A stretch of DNA of 44,171 nucleotides from Lentisphaerota bacterium (GTDB taxonomy: Bacteria; Verrucomicrobiota; Lentisphaeria; Victivallales; Victivallaceae). Of the stretch, positions 1-7,670 are shown piece by piece (position 1 is the stretch's first letter; every line of letters starts with the position of its first letter). The stretch spans positions 1 to 44,171 of the forward strand of contig SUWE01000020.1 of assembly GCA_015061615.1 (NCBI GenBank), written 5' to 3'. Under the pieces are notes generated by a model. That model saw only the letters and a program-made list of their open reading frames with translations. It did not search any database and was not told the origin of the DNA. Made by a program: the position numbers and the translations under genes.

Positions 1-47
1 TGAGTCGAACCACCACAACACACGCATACCACTTGCCAGTACAAAAT

Positions 48-96
48 CCCGCATGCGCGGGCGCCAGGGGTGCAGGGGGCGGCGTTAGCACCCCTG
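48..96. terminator. Two adjacent hairpins downstream of the alcohol dehydrogenase
   Basis: Two stem-loops lie side by side 3' of the minus-strand dehydrogenase. One is CCCGC-atgc-GCGGG at 48-61. The other has a 9-bp stem, CAGGGGTGC (65-73) with GCACCCCTG (88-96). On the minus strand the second hairpin encountered is followed only by ATTTTG, so it is a weak candidate intrinsic terminator. Positions 1-47 show nothing recognisable. Confidence 0.4.
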
Positions 97-138
97 CAAC
101 AAAAGCTGATAGAGTTTTGCGCTCAGCAACGCTTCAAA

Positions 139-1179
139 TCACATTGTAAACACGGTTTTCATCGACTTGCGGTCGAATATCCGTTTCATTCCTTCCGGGA
201 ATTTTTCCAACGGCATGACCTCATCATAAAAGAGTTCAAAGGGGATGACTTTCATTCTTACCAGTGAAACAAGGTGTTCATGTGCAGTTGCTTCCGCCGG
301 AGGACAGGAGACAAGGCTCCACCTGACAGGCAGTGTAAGCGAAGCAAAATTCTCTTTGAGCGCTCCGCCGGAAGCGTAGGTACACAATTTACCGTTTTCC
401 GCCAGTGCCCGGACGGCGGAACTTATCATTTCCATTGCTCCGGAAGCATCGAGGATATAATCCACCCCCGCACCGTTTGTCCATTGGCGCAGGGCATCAC
501 CCAAATCTGTATTTGCGGTATTTACCGTTAAATCTGCTCCGGCTTTGCGGCAGTTCGCCAACGGCGCATCACGTCTGGCGGCAACGGCGACTTTCAATCC
601 GGCAAGTTTGGCAAAAAAGCACATGGATGTTCCCACGGCACCCGCTCCGAGAACAACGGCGGTTTTGCCCGCGGTCATCTGCAAATCGCGGATGAAACTG
701 TATATCTCTTTCAGGGTGATGAGCATTGTTGCTTCGACCGGAGTTATTTCCAGATCATCGGGCAGAACCTGCTGGTATTGGCAGTATGCGGAATATACCG
801 CATCAGGAGCATCTTCTTTAAGTGCCTTTGTATCAGTAACTATTCCGTATTCGGCAAAGCCGCCCATATATGAGGTTATGCCGTGTTTTTTTTCTCCGGA
901 ATACCACGCCGCAGGGCGCAGAACTCTCATCCCCTCTTTGAGATAACGCACTTTTTTTCCCGTTTTCAGGATAGTTCCCGCGCTTTCATGACCGAGCAGT
1001 GCCGGATAGTGTTCCGGTTTTGCCCATGACATTTCACCCATTACGAGTTTTTTATCGGTTCCTGTGCAGGTTGCACAGGCGTCGATTTTGCAGAGACACT
1101 CATAATCCCCTGTTTCAGGCATGGGAACTTCATCCACCCAGACTTTGCCTTTGCCGTCAGTAAATGCACCTTTCATCAT
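139..1179 (-). CDS. Zinc-dependent alcohol dehydrogenase-like (MDR family)
   Basis: Medium-chain dehydrogenase/reductase, likely an NAD(P)-dependent alcohol or polyol dehydrogenase in the cytoplasm. The N-terminal catalytic domain has the first zinc ligand in ATCTGTD and the second in GHESAG. The Rossmann domain has GAGAVG. The cysteine loop that binds structural zinc in classical members is missing: the stretch between ALLGHE and the Rossmann fold has no cysteine cluster, so only a catalytic zinc is expected. An AAAGGA ribosome site (1185-1190) lies 5 bases before the ATG at 1177-1179. The upstream in-frame ATG at 1185 overlaps that site and is unlikely, giving 346 residues. The gene lies alone downstream of the RbbA operon, separated from it by repeats. 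The substrate cannot be told from sequence. Confidence 0.85.
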   Translation of the reverse strand: MMKGAFTDGKGKVWVDEVPMPETGDYECLCKIDACATCTGTDKKLVMGEMSWAKPEHYPALLGHESAGTILKTGKKVRYLKEGMRVLRPAAWYSGEKKHGITSYMGGFAEYGIVTDTKALKEDAPDAVYSAYCQYQQVLPDDLEITPVEATMLITLKEIYSFIRDLQMTAGKTAVVLGAGAVGTSMCFFAKLAGLKVAVAARRDAPLANCRKAGADLTVNTANTDLGDALRQWTNGAGVDYILDASGAMEMISSAVRALAENGKLCTYASGGALKENFASLTLPVRWSLVSCPPAEATAHEHLVSLVRMKVIPFELFYDEVMPLEKFPEGMKRIFDRKSMKTVFTM

Positions 1180-1199
1180 TAGCATCCTTTTCTGTGAAA

Positions 1200-1413
1200 A
1201 AATCCAATCTGCGGTGGCGCATCGTGGTCAATCTCGCGCCTTGCTTCTGCGCTGTTGCAGTCGAGTACAGTCGTACACTCCTGCACCATGCTCGTCGCAA
1301 AACGCGACCTTGCCGCACGCTGCATCCACCGATTGCAAACAAGCCGTATAAGTGTTTTGCAAATCCAATCTGCGGCGGCGCATCGTGGTCAATCAGCGCG
1401 CCTTGCTTCTGCG
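1200..1413. repeat. Pair of ~52-bp direct repeats flanking a ~109-bp spacer
   Basis: Copy one is 1200-1251 and copy two 1361-1413. Both run from AAATCCAATCTGCGG to CTTGCTTCTGCG and differ at about three places (T/C at the 16th base and a short change after GTCAAT). The spacer contains AGTCGAGTACAGTCGTACACT, a short imperfect inverted repeat. The region fills the gap between the yhhJ-like and dehydrogenase genes. An open frame runs through it on the minus strand, but I see no protein family there. It looks like a dispersed intergenic repeat that was duplicated. Confidence 0.75.
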
Positions 1414-1422
1414 TCTCATTAT

Positions 1423-2541
1423 TTACTGTGCCACGCTCTTGCGGAACCGTCCGAGTGAGAACACAAACAGTACACAGCCGATGATAAACAGCGCCGTAAA
1501 CGGCAGCCACACCACGCCGATTCCTGCTCCGCGGAAAAGTATCGCCTGACACAGCTCCACAAAATGAGTCGTCGGCGCCGCCTGCATCACCACCTGCACC
1601 CAGTGCGGCATACTTTCCATCGGTGTCGAACCGCCGGAAAGCATCTGCATCGGCAGCAGTACCAGTATCAGCAGCATTCCCAGCTGCGGCATGTTCTGCG
1701 CCACACATGCAAGGAATATTCCCAGAGATGTCACCGCAAACAAGTGCAGTGCCACTCCGATAAAAAAGAGCGTAAATGAACCGTTTACCGGAACTTTCAA
1801 CATCTGCATAATGACCACCACCAGTGACACTGCCGATGCCGCCAGCACCACCAGAAGCATTGACCATACTTTGGAAAACATGATTTCAAACGGCGTTACC
1901 GGCATCACCAGAAGGTGTTCAAGCGTTCCGTTTTCCCGCTCTCTTATCAGCGCCGCTCCGGTGAGGATGATCGCCAGCATCGTGATATTGTTCACCAGCT
2001 GCATCACCGCTTTGAACCAGCTCTGAGTAAGGTTCGCGTTGTAACGGTTTCTCACAACATTGTTTACGGCAACTTTCGGAATCCTGCCCTTGTTTTCAAA
2101 AATGTTGATTTCCCTTTCGACGATCTGCTGGATATATCCTGCACCGGAAAATGCCTGTGACATGCGCGTTGCATCGGTGTTGAGCTGTATAACAGGCTCT
2201 CTGCCGGCAAGAACATCTTCTTCAAACCCTGCCGGAATCACCAGAACGAAGGTGTATTTGCCCTCATCCATAGCCGGGTCGATCTCATTGAGTTTGATTA
2301 TTTCTGCACGGCGGAACATCGGCGGGAAAAACGCATCGGCAATTCTTTTGGAAAGCTGTGTATTATCCTCATCCACCACCGCTATCGCCGCATTGGTGAT
2401 CGTGTCGTTGGTGGAATTGCCAGTTACATAGATACCCAGAGAAAATGCGTAAACAATAAGGGCGACAAGCATATAATCGCGGGCAAGTCCACGCAGTTCC
2501 TTTACACCCAGAAAGAAAATATTTTTCAATGTCTGTTTCAT
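1423..2541 (-). CDS. yhhJ: ABC-2 type permease, YhhJ-like
   Basis: Inner-membrane permease of 372 residues, almost the length of E. coli YhhJ (about 374). One membrane segment lies near residues 22-44. A soluble extracytoplasmic domain follows at about 45-185, then a block of five or so helices to the C-terminus. The diagnostic RERENGTLEHLLVMP stretch precedes the second membrane block, as in the YhhJ/YbhR/YbhS group. The gene is last in the operon, 7 bases after the rbbA stop, and should pair with the permease half of RbbA and the HlyD adaptor to export an unknown hydrophobic or cationic compound. No strong ribosome site is visible, so translation may be coupled. The symbol rests on operon match and motif recall. 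Confidence 0.85.
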   Translation of the reverse strand: MKQTLKNIFFLGVKELRGLARDYMLVALIVYAFSLGIYVTGNSTNDTITNAAIAVVDEDNTQLSKRIADAFFPPMFRRAEIIKLNEIDPAMDEGKYTFVLVIPAGFEEDVLAGREPVIQLNTDATRMSQAFSGAGYIQQIVEREINIFENKGRIPKVAVNNVVRNRYNANLTQSWFKAVMQLVNNITMLAIILTGAALIRERENGTLEHLLVMPVTPFEIMFSKVWSMLLVVLAASAVSLVVVIMQMLKVPVNGSFTLFFIGVALHLFAVTSLGIFLACVAQNMPQLGMLLILVLLPMQMLSGGSTPMESMPHWVQVVMQAAPTTHFVELCQAILFRGAGIGVVWLPFTALFIIGCVLFVFSLGRFRKSVAQ

Positions 2542-2548
2542 TTTACGC

Positions 2549-5341
2549 TCACTTTTCCTGCTTTTTCAAGAACATTATTCCGCCCCAGATGACCACCGGA
2601 ACGGTCACGGCAAGAGCCAGAAGCTGCAAATGCAGATCACTGAATCCCAGTGCTTTGTTGAATACTCCGCGGCTGATGAGCAGCATGTAGGTCGTCGGAT
2701 AGAGTGTTCCGATTATCCTTCCGGCGCCTTCCTGAGAGGTCACCGGGTCGATCATTCCGCAGAACTGCACCGCCGGCAGCATCGTGCCGAGCATGGTCAT
2801 GAAGATCACCGCGATCTGACTGCGGGTCACTGATGATGCGAGCAATCCGATACCGGTCGAACACATGCTGTAAAGCACCAGCGCCAGAAGCAGTGTCAGA
2901 AGACTGCCTTTCACCGGAACATCGAAGATCGTCACCGACATCGTTACCAGCATCAATGCGCTCAGCATGGAAAAAAGCACATAGGGCAGCTGTTTGCCGA
3001 TCATAAATTCGCTCCGGGTCAGCGGGGTGACGTACAAATTGATGATCGACCCCATCTCCTTTTCCCGCACCACGGCAAGCGCCGCAAGAATGGCGGGGAT
3101 CATCATCAGCAGTATCGGTATCACCGCCGGAACCATTGCCGGCAGACTCTTTACATCAGGGTTGTAACGGTAACGTGTTTCCACGGTCGCACTTTTGACT
3201 TTTCCCTGATTTTTGAGATGGCTGTGTTCTTCATTTCTCTCTTTAAGCCACTGATTGTGCAGACTTTTTACATAGCCGTTGACTGTTTCGGCTCTGGAAG
3301 GCATTGCACCGTCGATCCAGAACGCCACTTCCGGAGATCTTCCGGCATCGACATCTTTGCCGAACTCCGGCGGAATTTCTATGGCGAGGGAAAGTTCACC
3401 GCTGCGCAATCTTTTTTCCAGATCATCGTAATTCTTTATCGGCGGCTTTTCTATGAAGTACCTTGAACCGGCGATATTCAGCGCATAATTGGTACTCAAC
3501 GCACTGCCGTCACGGTCGAGGACAGCGAAGGAGAGGTCTTCCACATCCATACTGATACCGAAACCCATTACGAGCATCAGCAAAAGCGCTCCGAAGATCG
3601 CCAGCGTTGCCCGGATCGGGTCACGCATCAGTTCCAGATACTCTCTCCAGCAGCAGCAGAAAAGCCGCTGAATGCTGAAGTTGCGGTTGTTCGATTCGGC
3701 GATACGGGTGAATAATCCCTTCTTTTTTTCCTCTTCTGCCGTATCTTCAGCGGAAACCGGTTCCAGAGTGATTTTTTCTTTGGATGCCGGGTCGGCATCT
3801 TCCAGATAACCGATGAATGCCGCTTCAAGCGTGGGTGCTTTGCGCTCAGCGACCAGATTTGCCGGAGTGTCGCAGGCAAGTGATCTGCCAGCGTGCATAA
3901 GGGATATGCGGTCGCACCTTTCCGCCTCATTCATAAAGTGGGTGGTGATGAAGATCGTCACCTTGTCGCGGCGTGAAAGTTCGATTATCAACTCCCAGAA
4001 CACATCACGCGCCACCGGGTCAACGCCGGAGGTCGGTTCGTCGAGAATCAATATCTGCGGACGGTGGATGACCGCCGCCGCCAGTGACAACCGCTGTTTG
4101 ATACCCAGCGGCAGAGATTGCGGCGTATCATCGGCATAAGGAACCAGACCGAAACGGTTGAGCATCTCATCGACGCGCGGGTTCACTTCGCTTTCGGCAA
4201 TCCGGTAGAGCCGGGCATAAAGCATCAGGTTCTGACGTATGGTCAACTCATTGTAAAGTGAAAACAGCTGGGTCATGTAACCGAGTTTGAGACGGGTATC
4301 CATATTTTCGGCATCTATCGGTTTGCCGAAAAGTTCCGCACTGCCTTCACTGGGAGTCATAAGTCCGGTGAGCATACGCATGGTGGTGGTCTTTCCGCAG
4401 CCGTTGGAGCCGAGGAATCCGAAGATTTCCCCTTCTCTTATGCGGAAACTGACATGATCGACCGCTGTGAACGAGCCGAATTTTTTGGTCAATCCGGTTG
4501 CTTCGATGGCGATTTTTTCCTCACCGTCATTTGAAAGCGGCGGAACTGTCAGGGTCTTATGACCTTCTCTGCGCGACGGCGGAAGAAGTTTGATGAACGC
4601 TTCATCAAGATTGGAACTGGAGGTTTTGGCGAGCAGTTCTTCCGGAGTTCCGGTATCGAGTATCCTGCCTTCATCCATGGCGATGAGCCACTGGAATCTC
4701 TGCGCCTCATCCATGTAGGCTGTTGCAACGATAACGGTCATTTCCGGCTGAGCCGCGCGCACGCTGTCCACCAGATCCCAGAATTGTCTGCGCGCCAGCG
4801 GGTCGACTCCGGTGGTCGGTTCATCAAGGATGAGCAGATCGGGGTCGTGGATAAGTGAACAGCACAAACCGAGTTTCTGTTTCATTCCTCCGGAAAGTTT
4901 TCCGGCGGGGCGGTCGAGAAAGTTGTAAAGTCCCGTACTGCGGGTCAGATGATCTATACGGCGGCGTCTTTCTGCGGCATCGTGACCGAAAAGTTTGCCG
5001 AAAAATTGCAGGTTTTCTTCCACTGTAAGTGTGAAATAGAGGTTTTTACCCAGTCCCTGCGGCATGTAAGCGATCTTCGGACAGACTTTTTCGCGGTGTT
5101 CTTTGTCGCGCATATCGCCGCCGAGGACGGTTATGGAGCCGCTTTCCTGCATGGCACGGGCGCCGGTGACCAGTGAAAGCATGGTCGATTTGCCCACGCC
5201 GTCCGGACCGATAAGTCCGACCAGCAGCCCCTTTTTCACTTCAAGTGAGAAATCGTCAAGGGCGGTGACTTTGCCGTATTTGAAGGTTATATGTTCCAGT
5301 TTTACCACCGGAACAGGTGAAACTCCGGCAGGATTTTTCAT
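2549..5341 (-). CDS. rbbA: RbbA-type ABC transporter (two ATPase domains plus permease)
   Basis: A 930-residue fusion of two ABC ATPase domains and an ABC-2 permease, as in E. coli RbbA/YhiH (about 911). Domain 1 has Walker A GPDGVGKS (45-52), signature LSGGM (149-153) and Walker B LLILDEP (169-175). Its switch-loop histidine is replaced in ATAYMDEA. Domain 2 has GSNGCGKTT (311-319), a degenerate signature LPLGI (410-414) and LILDEP (431-436), with the histidine kept in [20 protein letters not shown]. These oddities match E. coli RbbA as I recall it, so they are family traits rather than decay. The permease half has one helix near 580-600, an extracytoplasmic domain, then several helices ending in KKQEK. 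The start ATG overlaps the hlyD stop (ATGA at 5338-5341), indicating translational coupling. The family is named for ribosome association, but the context here is an exporter. Confidence 0.92.
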   Translation of the reverse strand: MKNPAGVSPVPVVKLEHITFKYGKVTALDDFSLEVKKGLLVGLIGPDGVGKSTMLSLVTGARAMQESGSITVLGGDMRDKEHREKVCPKIAYMPQGLGKNLYFTLTVEENLQFFGKLFGHDAAERRRRIDHLTRSTGLYNFLDRPAGKLSGGMKQKLGLCCSLIHDPDLLILDEPTTGVDPLARRQFWDLVDSVRAAQPEMTVIVATAYMDEAQRFQWLIAMDEGRILDTGTPEELLAKTSSSNLDEAFIKLLPPSRREGHKTLTVPPLSNDGEEKIAIEATGLTKKFGSFTAVDHVSFRIREGEIFGFLGSNGCGKTTTMRMLTGLMTPSEGSAELFGKPIDAENMDTRLKLGYMTQLFSLYNELTIRQNLMLYARLYRIAESEVNPRVDEMLNRFGLVPYADDTPQSLPLGIKQRLSLAAAVIHRPQILILDEPTSGVDPVARDVFWELIIELSRRDKVTIFITTHFMNEAERCDRISLMHAGRSLACDTPANLVAERKAPTLEAAFIGYLEDADPASKEKITLEPVSAEDTAEEEKKKGLFTRIAESNNRNFSIQRLFCCCWREYLELMRDPIRATLAIFGALLLMLVMGFGISMDVEDLSFAVLDRDGSALSTNYALNIAGSRYFIEKPPIKNYDDLEKRLRSGELSLAIEIPPEFGKDVDAGRSPEVAFWIDGAMPSRAETVNGYVKSLHNQWLKERNEEHSHLKNQGKVKSATVETRYRYNPDVKSLPAMVPAVIPILLMMIPAILAALAVVREKEMGSIINLYVTPLTRSEFMIGKQLPYVLFSMLSALMLVTMSVTIFDVPVKGSLLTLLLALVLYSMCSTGIGLLASSVTRSQIAVIFMTMLGTMLPAVQFCGMIDPVTSQEGAGRIIGTLYPTTYMLLISRGVFNKALGFSDLHLQLLALAVTVPVVIWGGIMFLKKQEK

Positions 5342-6417
5342 TTTGCCTGCTGCTTTCTTTCACGTTTCAGGGTCAGGAAGTCGGGCCACTTGGCATCGGG
5401 ATTGATCTTTACCCATGCTTCGCCGGGGATACCGGTCTTGATATACTGGATATACTGTTCAAGCAGAGCCGGGTCGATCTTCGCCTTGATGCGGAACATG
5501 AGTTTCTGACGTTCTTCTCTGGTTTCCACGGTTTTCGGAGTGAACTGCGCCACGTCGGCGACAAAGGATATCTTCGCCGGTATCGGGGTATCGGGGATGG
5601 CATCAAGCACGATTCTGGCATCGGCGCCGATCTTGACTCTGCCGGCGATCTCTTCGGGCAGGAAGAAGGTCATGTAAACATCGGTCAGATCGACCAGATT
5701 CAGCACACCGCTGCCGGAGTTGAGGACTTCACCGACCTGCGCCACGCGGTACTGGATCCTGCCGCGTTTGGGGGAAACGAGTGTGGAGTCGTCGATATCT
5801 GCCTGAACACGCTCGATCTGCGCCTGCGAGGACTGGATATTCGCTTCAGCGGCTTTGACTTCCGCTCCGGCGGCTTTGAGTTCAGCCTGGGCCTGTTTTA
5901 CATCCGCTTCGGCGGCGGCAAGATCCGCCTTGCAGGTAAGGTAGTGCGTTTCATCATTTTCATAGAGCTGTTCGCTGATGGAACCGGTGGTTTTGAGCTG
6001 TTTGGCGCGGTTGTACCGTTTCAATGCTCCGTCAAGAGCACTTTTTTTCTGATCGGCACGGGCCTGGGCGGCGCTGACTTCACTTTCCTTGACTCCGACC
6101 TGAGCTTTCATCTGCTCAAACTGCGCCTGAGACTGCAGAAGTTTGGCTTTGGCCTGTGCCAGTTCGGCGTTGAGGACATTGAGCTGCATCAGGGCAAGTT
6201 TGTCGCCTTTTCTGACCAGATCGCCTTCATCGACGTAGATATCCTGTATTTTTCCGGCAAGTTTGGTGGCGATGGATACTTCCGTTGCCTCAAGTCTGCC
6301 GTTGCCGTAGGCAAAACCGGGCTGATTGTATTTGGCATTCTGCATGTAAGTTCTGACTCCGTACCAGACGAGAGCGGCGGCACAGATCACCAGCATGACG
6401 ATGATGATTTTTTTCAT
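5338..6417 (-). CDS. yhiI: HlyD-family periplasmic adaptor, YhiI-like
   Basis: Membrane-fusion (adaptor) protein of 359 residues. An N-terminal signal-anchor helix ([20 protein letters not shown]) is followed by a lipoyl-type half motif ([18 protein letters not shown]), a long coiled-coil hairpin rich in Ala, Gln and Lys at about 95-215, the second lipoyl half and a beta-barrel domain. It should bridge the RbbA/YhhJ inner-membrane complex to an outer-membrane channel, which is not encoded nearby. An ATG at 6423 is possible, but AAGGGA lies 7 bases before the ATG at 6415-6417 and only one base before the other, so I chose 6417. It is the first gene of the operon, with its own strong promoter at 6459-6487. 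Confidence 0.9.
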   Translation of the reverse strand: MKKIIIVMLVICAAALVWYGVRTYMQNAKYNQPGFAYGNGRLEATEVSIATKLAGKIQDIYVDEGDLVRKGDKLALMQLNVLNAELAQAKAKLLQSQAQFEQMKAQVGVKESEVSAAQARADQKKSALDGALKRYNRAKQLKTTGSISEQLYENDETHYLTCKADLAAAEADVKQAQAELKAAGAEVKAAEANIQSSQAQIERVQADIDDSTLVSPKRGRIQYRVAQVGEVLNSGSGVLNLVDLTDVYMTFFLPEEIAGRVKIGADARIVLDAIPDTPIPAKISFVADVAQFTPKTVETREERQKLMFRIKAKIDPALLEQYIQYIKTGIPGEAWVKINPDAKWPDFLTLKRERKQQAK

Positions 6418-6458
6418 GATCATTTCCCTTCATTGTTGAGTTGAGGCGTGTAACAATG

Positions 6459-6487
6459 AATATACCGCAATGCAATGTGTTTGTCAA
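6459..6487 (-). promoter_or_regulatory. Promoter of the hlyD-rbbA-yhhJ operon
   Basis: On the minus strand TTGACA (6482-6487) is followed by a 17-base spacer and TATATT (6459-6464), close to the sigma-70 consensus. The core lies about 40-70 bases upstream of the HlyD start. Short CAATG repeats overlap the core, which could be operator half-sites, but no clean palindrome is seen. Confidence 0.85.
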
Positions 6488-6499
6488 TATCCGGAAATG

Positions 6500-6538
6500 A
6501 AAAAAATAAAAAAACTTCCACCCCTGACGGGATGGAAG
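6500..6538 (-). terminator. Intrinsic terminator of the zinc-ribbon membrane protein gene
   Basis: On the minus strand a 10-bp stem, CTTCCATCCC with GGGGTGGAAG (one T-G pair, loop GTCA), is followed at once by a T-rich run (positions 6514 down to 6500). It lies 16 bases after the stop at 6555 and just before the next promoter, separating the two transcription units. Confidence 0.92.
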
Positions 6539-6554
6539 CCGTAAAGCGTTGCAA

Positions 6555-7583
6555 TTATTTGCGGCTCTCATTGAGCGCGCGGGGCAGACTCAGTATTGCG
6601 CGGACGATATCCAGCAGTAAATAATTGATAAGATAGTTGAAATAGGCGATCAGCGGAATGAATCCGGTCGTCAGAAAGAGACCGAGAATGCTGGATTTGG
6701 TGAACATTTCCATCGTATTGAGAACCGCTTTATCGCCGAAGGTCTCAACGTAAGAGGTGAATATTTCAGCGATACACATCACGCCGCCGGCGATCGGCAG
6801 CAGGAGCAGTACGATGGGGATCAGCCGCAGAAAAGTTTTGTACCCGAAGGTGATGACCGCGATCAGATCTTCACCGGCGGAAGCGTTTTCATCTTCGGTG
6901 ACAGCAAAGTGTTCCGGCGCGGCATTGAAAAGTGCAAAGATGATAAAAAGCAGCATTGCCGCAGTGCCGGCGATAAAGATGAGGAAGACTCTGAATGTCA
7001 CGGCAAAGTAGATGCCCGCACCGAAAGAGATTACCGCCAGAAGAATGCAGATAAAGGTCATTATCGAAAAGATATTCGGGGATGATATCTTTACCGGTGA
7101 AGCAGTTATGATTTTTTCAAAGATACCGTCGGTCTTGTAGATGAGATAACTGTTTACCGCAATGGATATCAATGCAAGGGCGGCTATTCCCAGATACATT
7201 CCGGCACCGCTGTTGTTGAAAGTGGTGCAGATCATCGTATTTTTCAGACAGTAGATCACAAACAGAATCGCATACACAATGGTTGCGCCGATGCTGAGTT
7301 TGGTGATGACCCGGTTGGCTTTGCCGAGAAATCCGGAAAGGTTGATTTTTTTCAGAGAACCGATCATTCTGTCGATATTGCGCGGCAGGTACACCAGAAT
7401 GTCGCCGTAGGAGATCTTCTTTCGGGGACGCCTGGTAAATTCTTCAGGCGGAATGAATTGGCTGCCTTCTTCCAGCGGAGCGGCGACAAATTTGTGACCG
7501 CACTGCGGACAATCGAGCAACTGACCTTCGTAACGGTCATCCAGCGTGTAATGCTGACGGCAATAGGAACATTCGGTTTTCAT
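6555..7583 (-). CDS. Zinc-ribbon multi-pass membrane protein of unknown function
   Basis: Not recognised beyond its domains. The first 30 residues form a zinc ribbon of the MJ0042 type: CSYC (Cys5, Cys8) and CPQCG (Cys25, Cys28). A charged linker (about 40-95) precedes roughly six or seven hydrophobic helices spread from about residue 97 to 335. The protein is 342 residues long. GGAGG sits 5 bases before the ATG at 7583, so the start is secure. It is flanked by its own promoter and terminator, so it is likely a single-gene unit. A cytoplasmic metal- or redox-responsive ribbon on a membrane bundle is a reasonable picture, but no function can be assigned. Confidence 0.8.
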   Translation of the reverse strand: MKTECSYCRQHYTLDDRYEGQLLDCPQCGHKFVAAPLEEGSQFIPPEEFTRRPRKKISYGDILVYLPRNIDRMIGSLKKINLSGFLGKANRVITKLSIGATIVYAILFVIYCLKNTMICTTFNNSGAGMYLGIAALALISIAVNSYLIYKTDGIFEKIITASPVKISSPNIFSIMTFICILLAVISFGAGIYFAVTFRVFLIFIAGTAAMLLFIIFALFNAAPEHFAVTEDENASAGEDLIAVITFGYKTFLRLIPIVLLLLPIAGGVMCIAEIFTSYVETFGDKAVLNTMEMFTKSSILGLFLTTGFIPLIAYFNYLINYLLLDIVRAILSLPRALNESRK

Positions 7584-7616
7584 GATATCCTCCGTTATTT
7601 TTTAGGGATTTTCTAT

Positions 7617-7645
7617 ACAATACAGCACGAACCGGAAAAAGTCAA
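7617..7645 (-). promoter_or_regulatory. Promoter of the zinc-ribbon membrane protein gene
   Basis: Minus strand TTGACT (7640-7645), 17-base spacer, TATTGT (7617-7622). It lies 34-62 bases upstream of the start, and the leader holds the GGAGG ribosome site. Confidence 0.65.
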
Positions 7646-7670
7646 ATTTTTCAGCACATACTTTTTGCAA

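Noticed and set aside
1157-1867. A 236-codon minus-strand frame across the direct repeats and the end of the permease
   Set aside because: It runs in another frame of the permease gene and then through both repeats; low-complexity Gly/Ala/Asp content and no ribosome site point to a spurious frame.
5317-6444. A 375-codon open frame on the plus strand opposite the HlyD gene
   Set aside because: Phe/Gly-rich translation is the mirror of Ala/Gln/Lys-rich coiled-coil codons; the minus-strand HlyD has clear domains, a promoter and an operon context.
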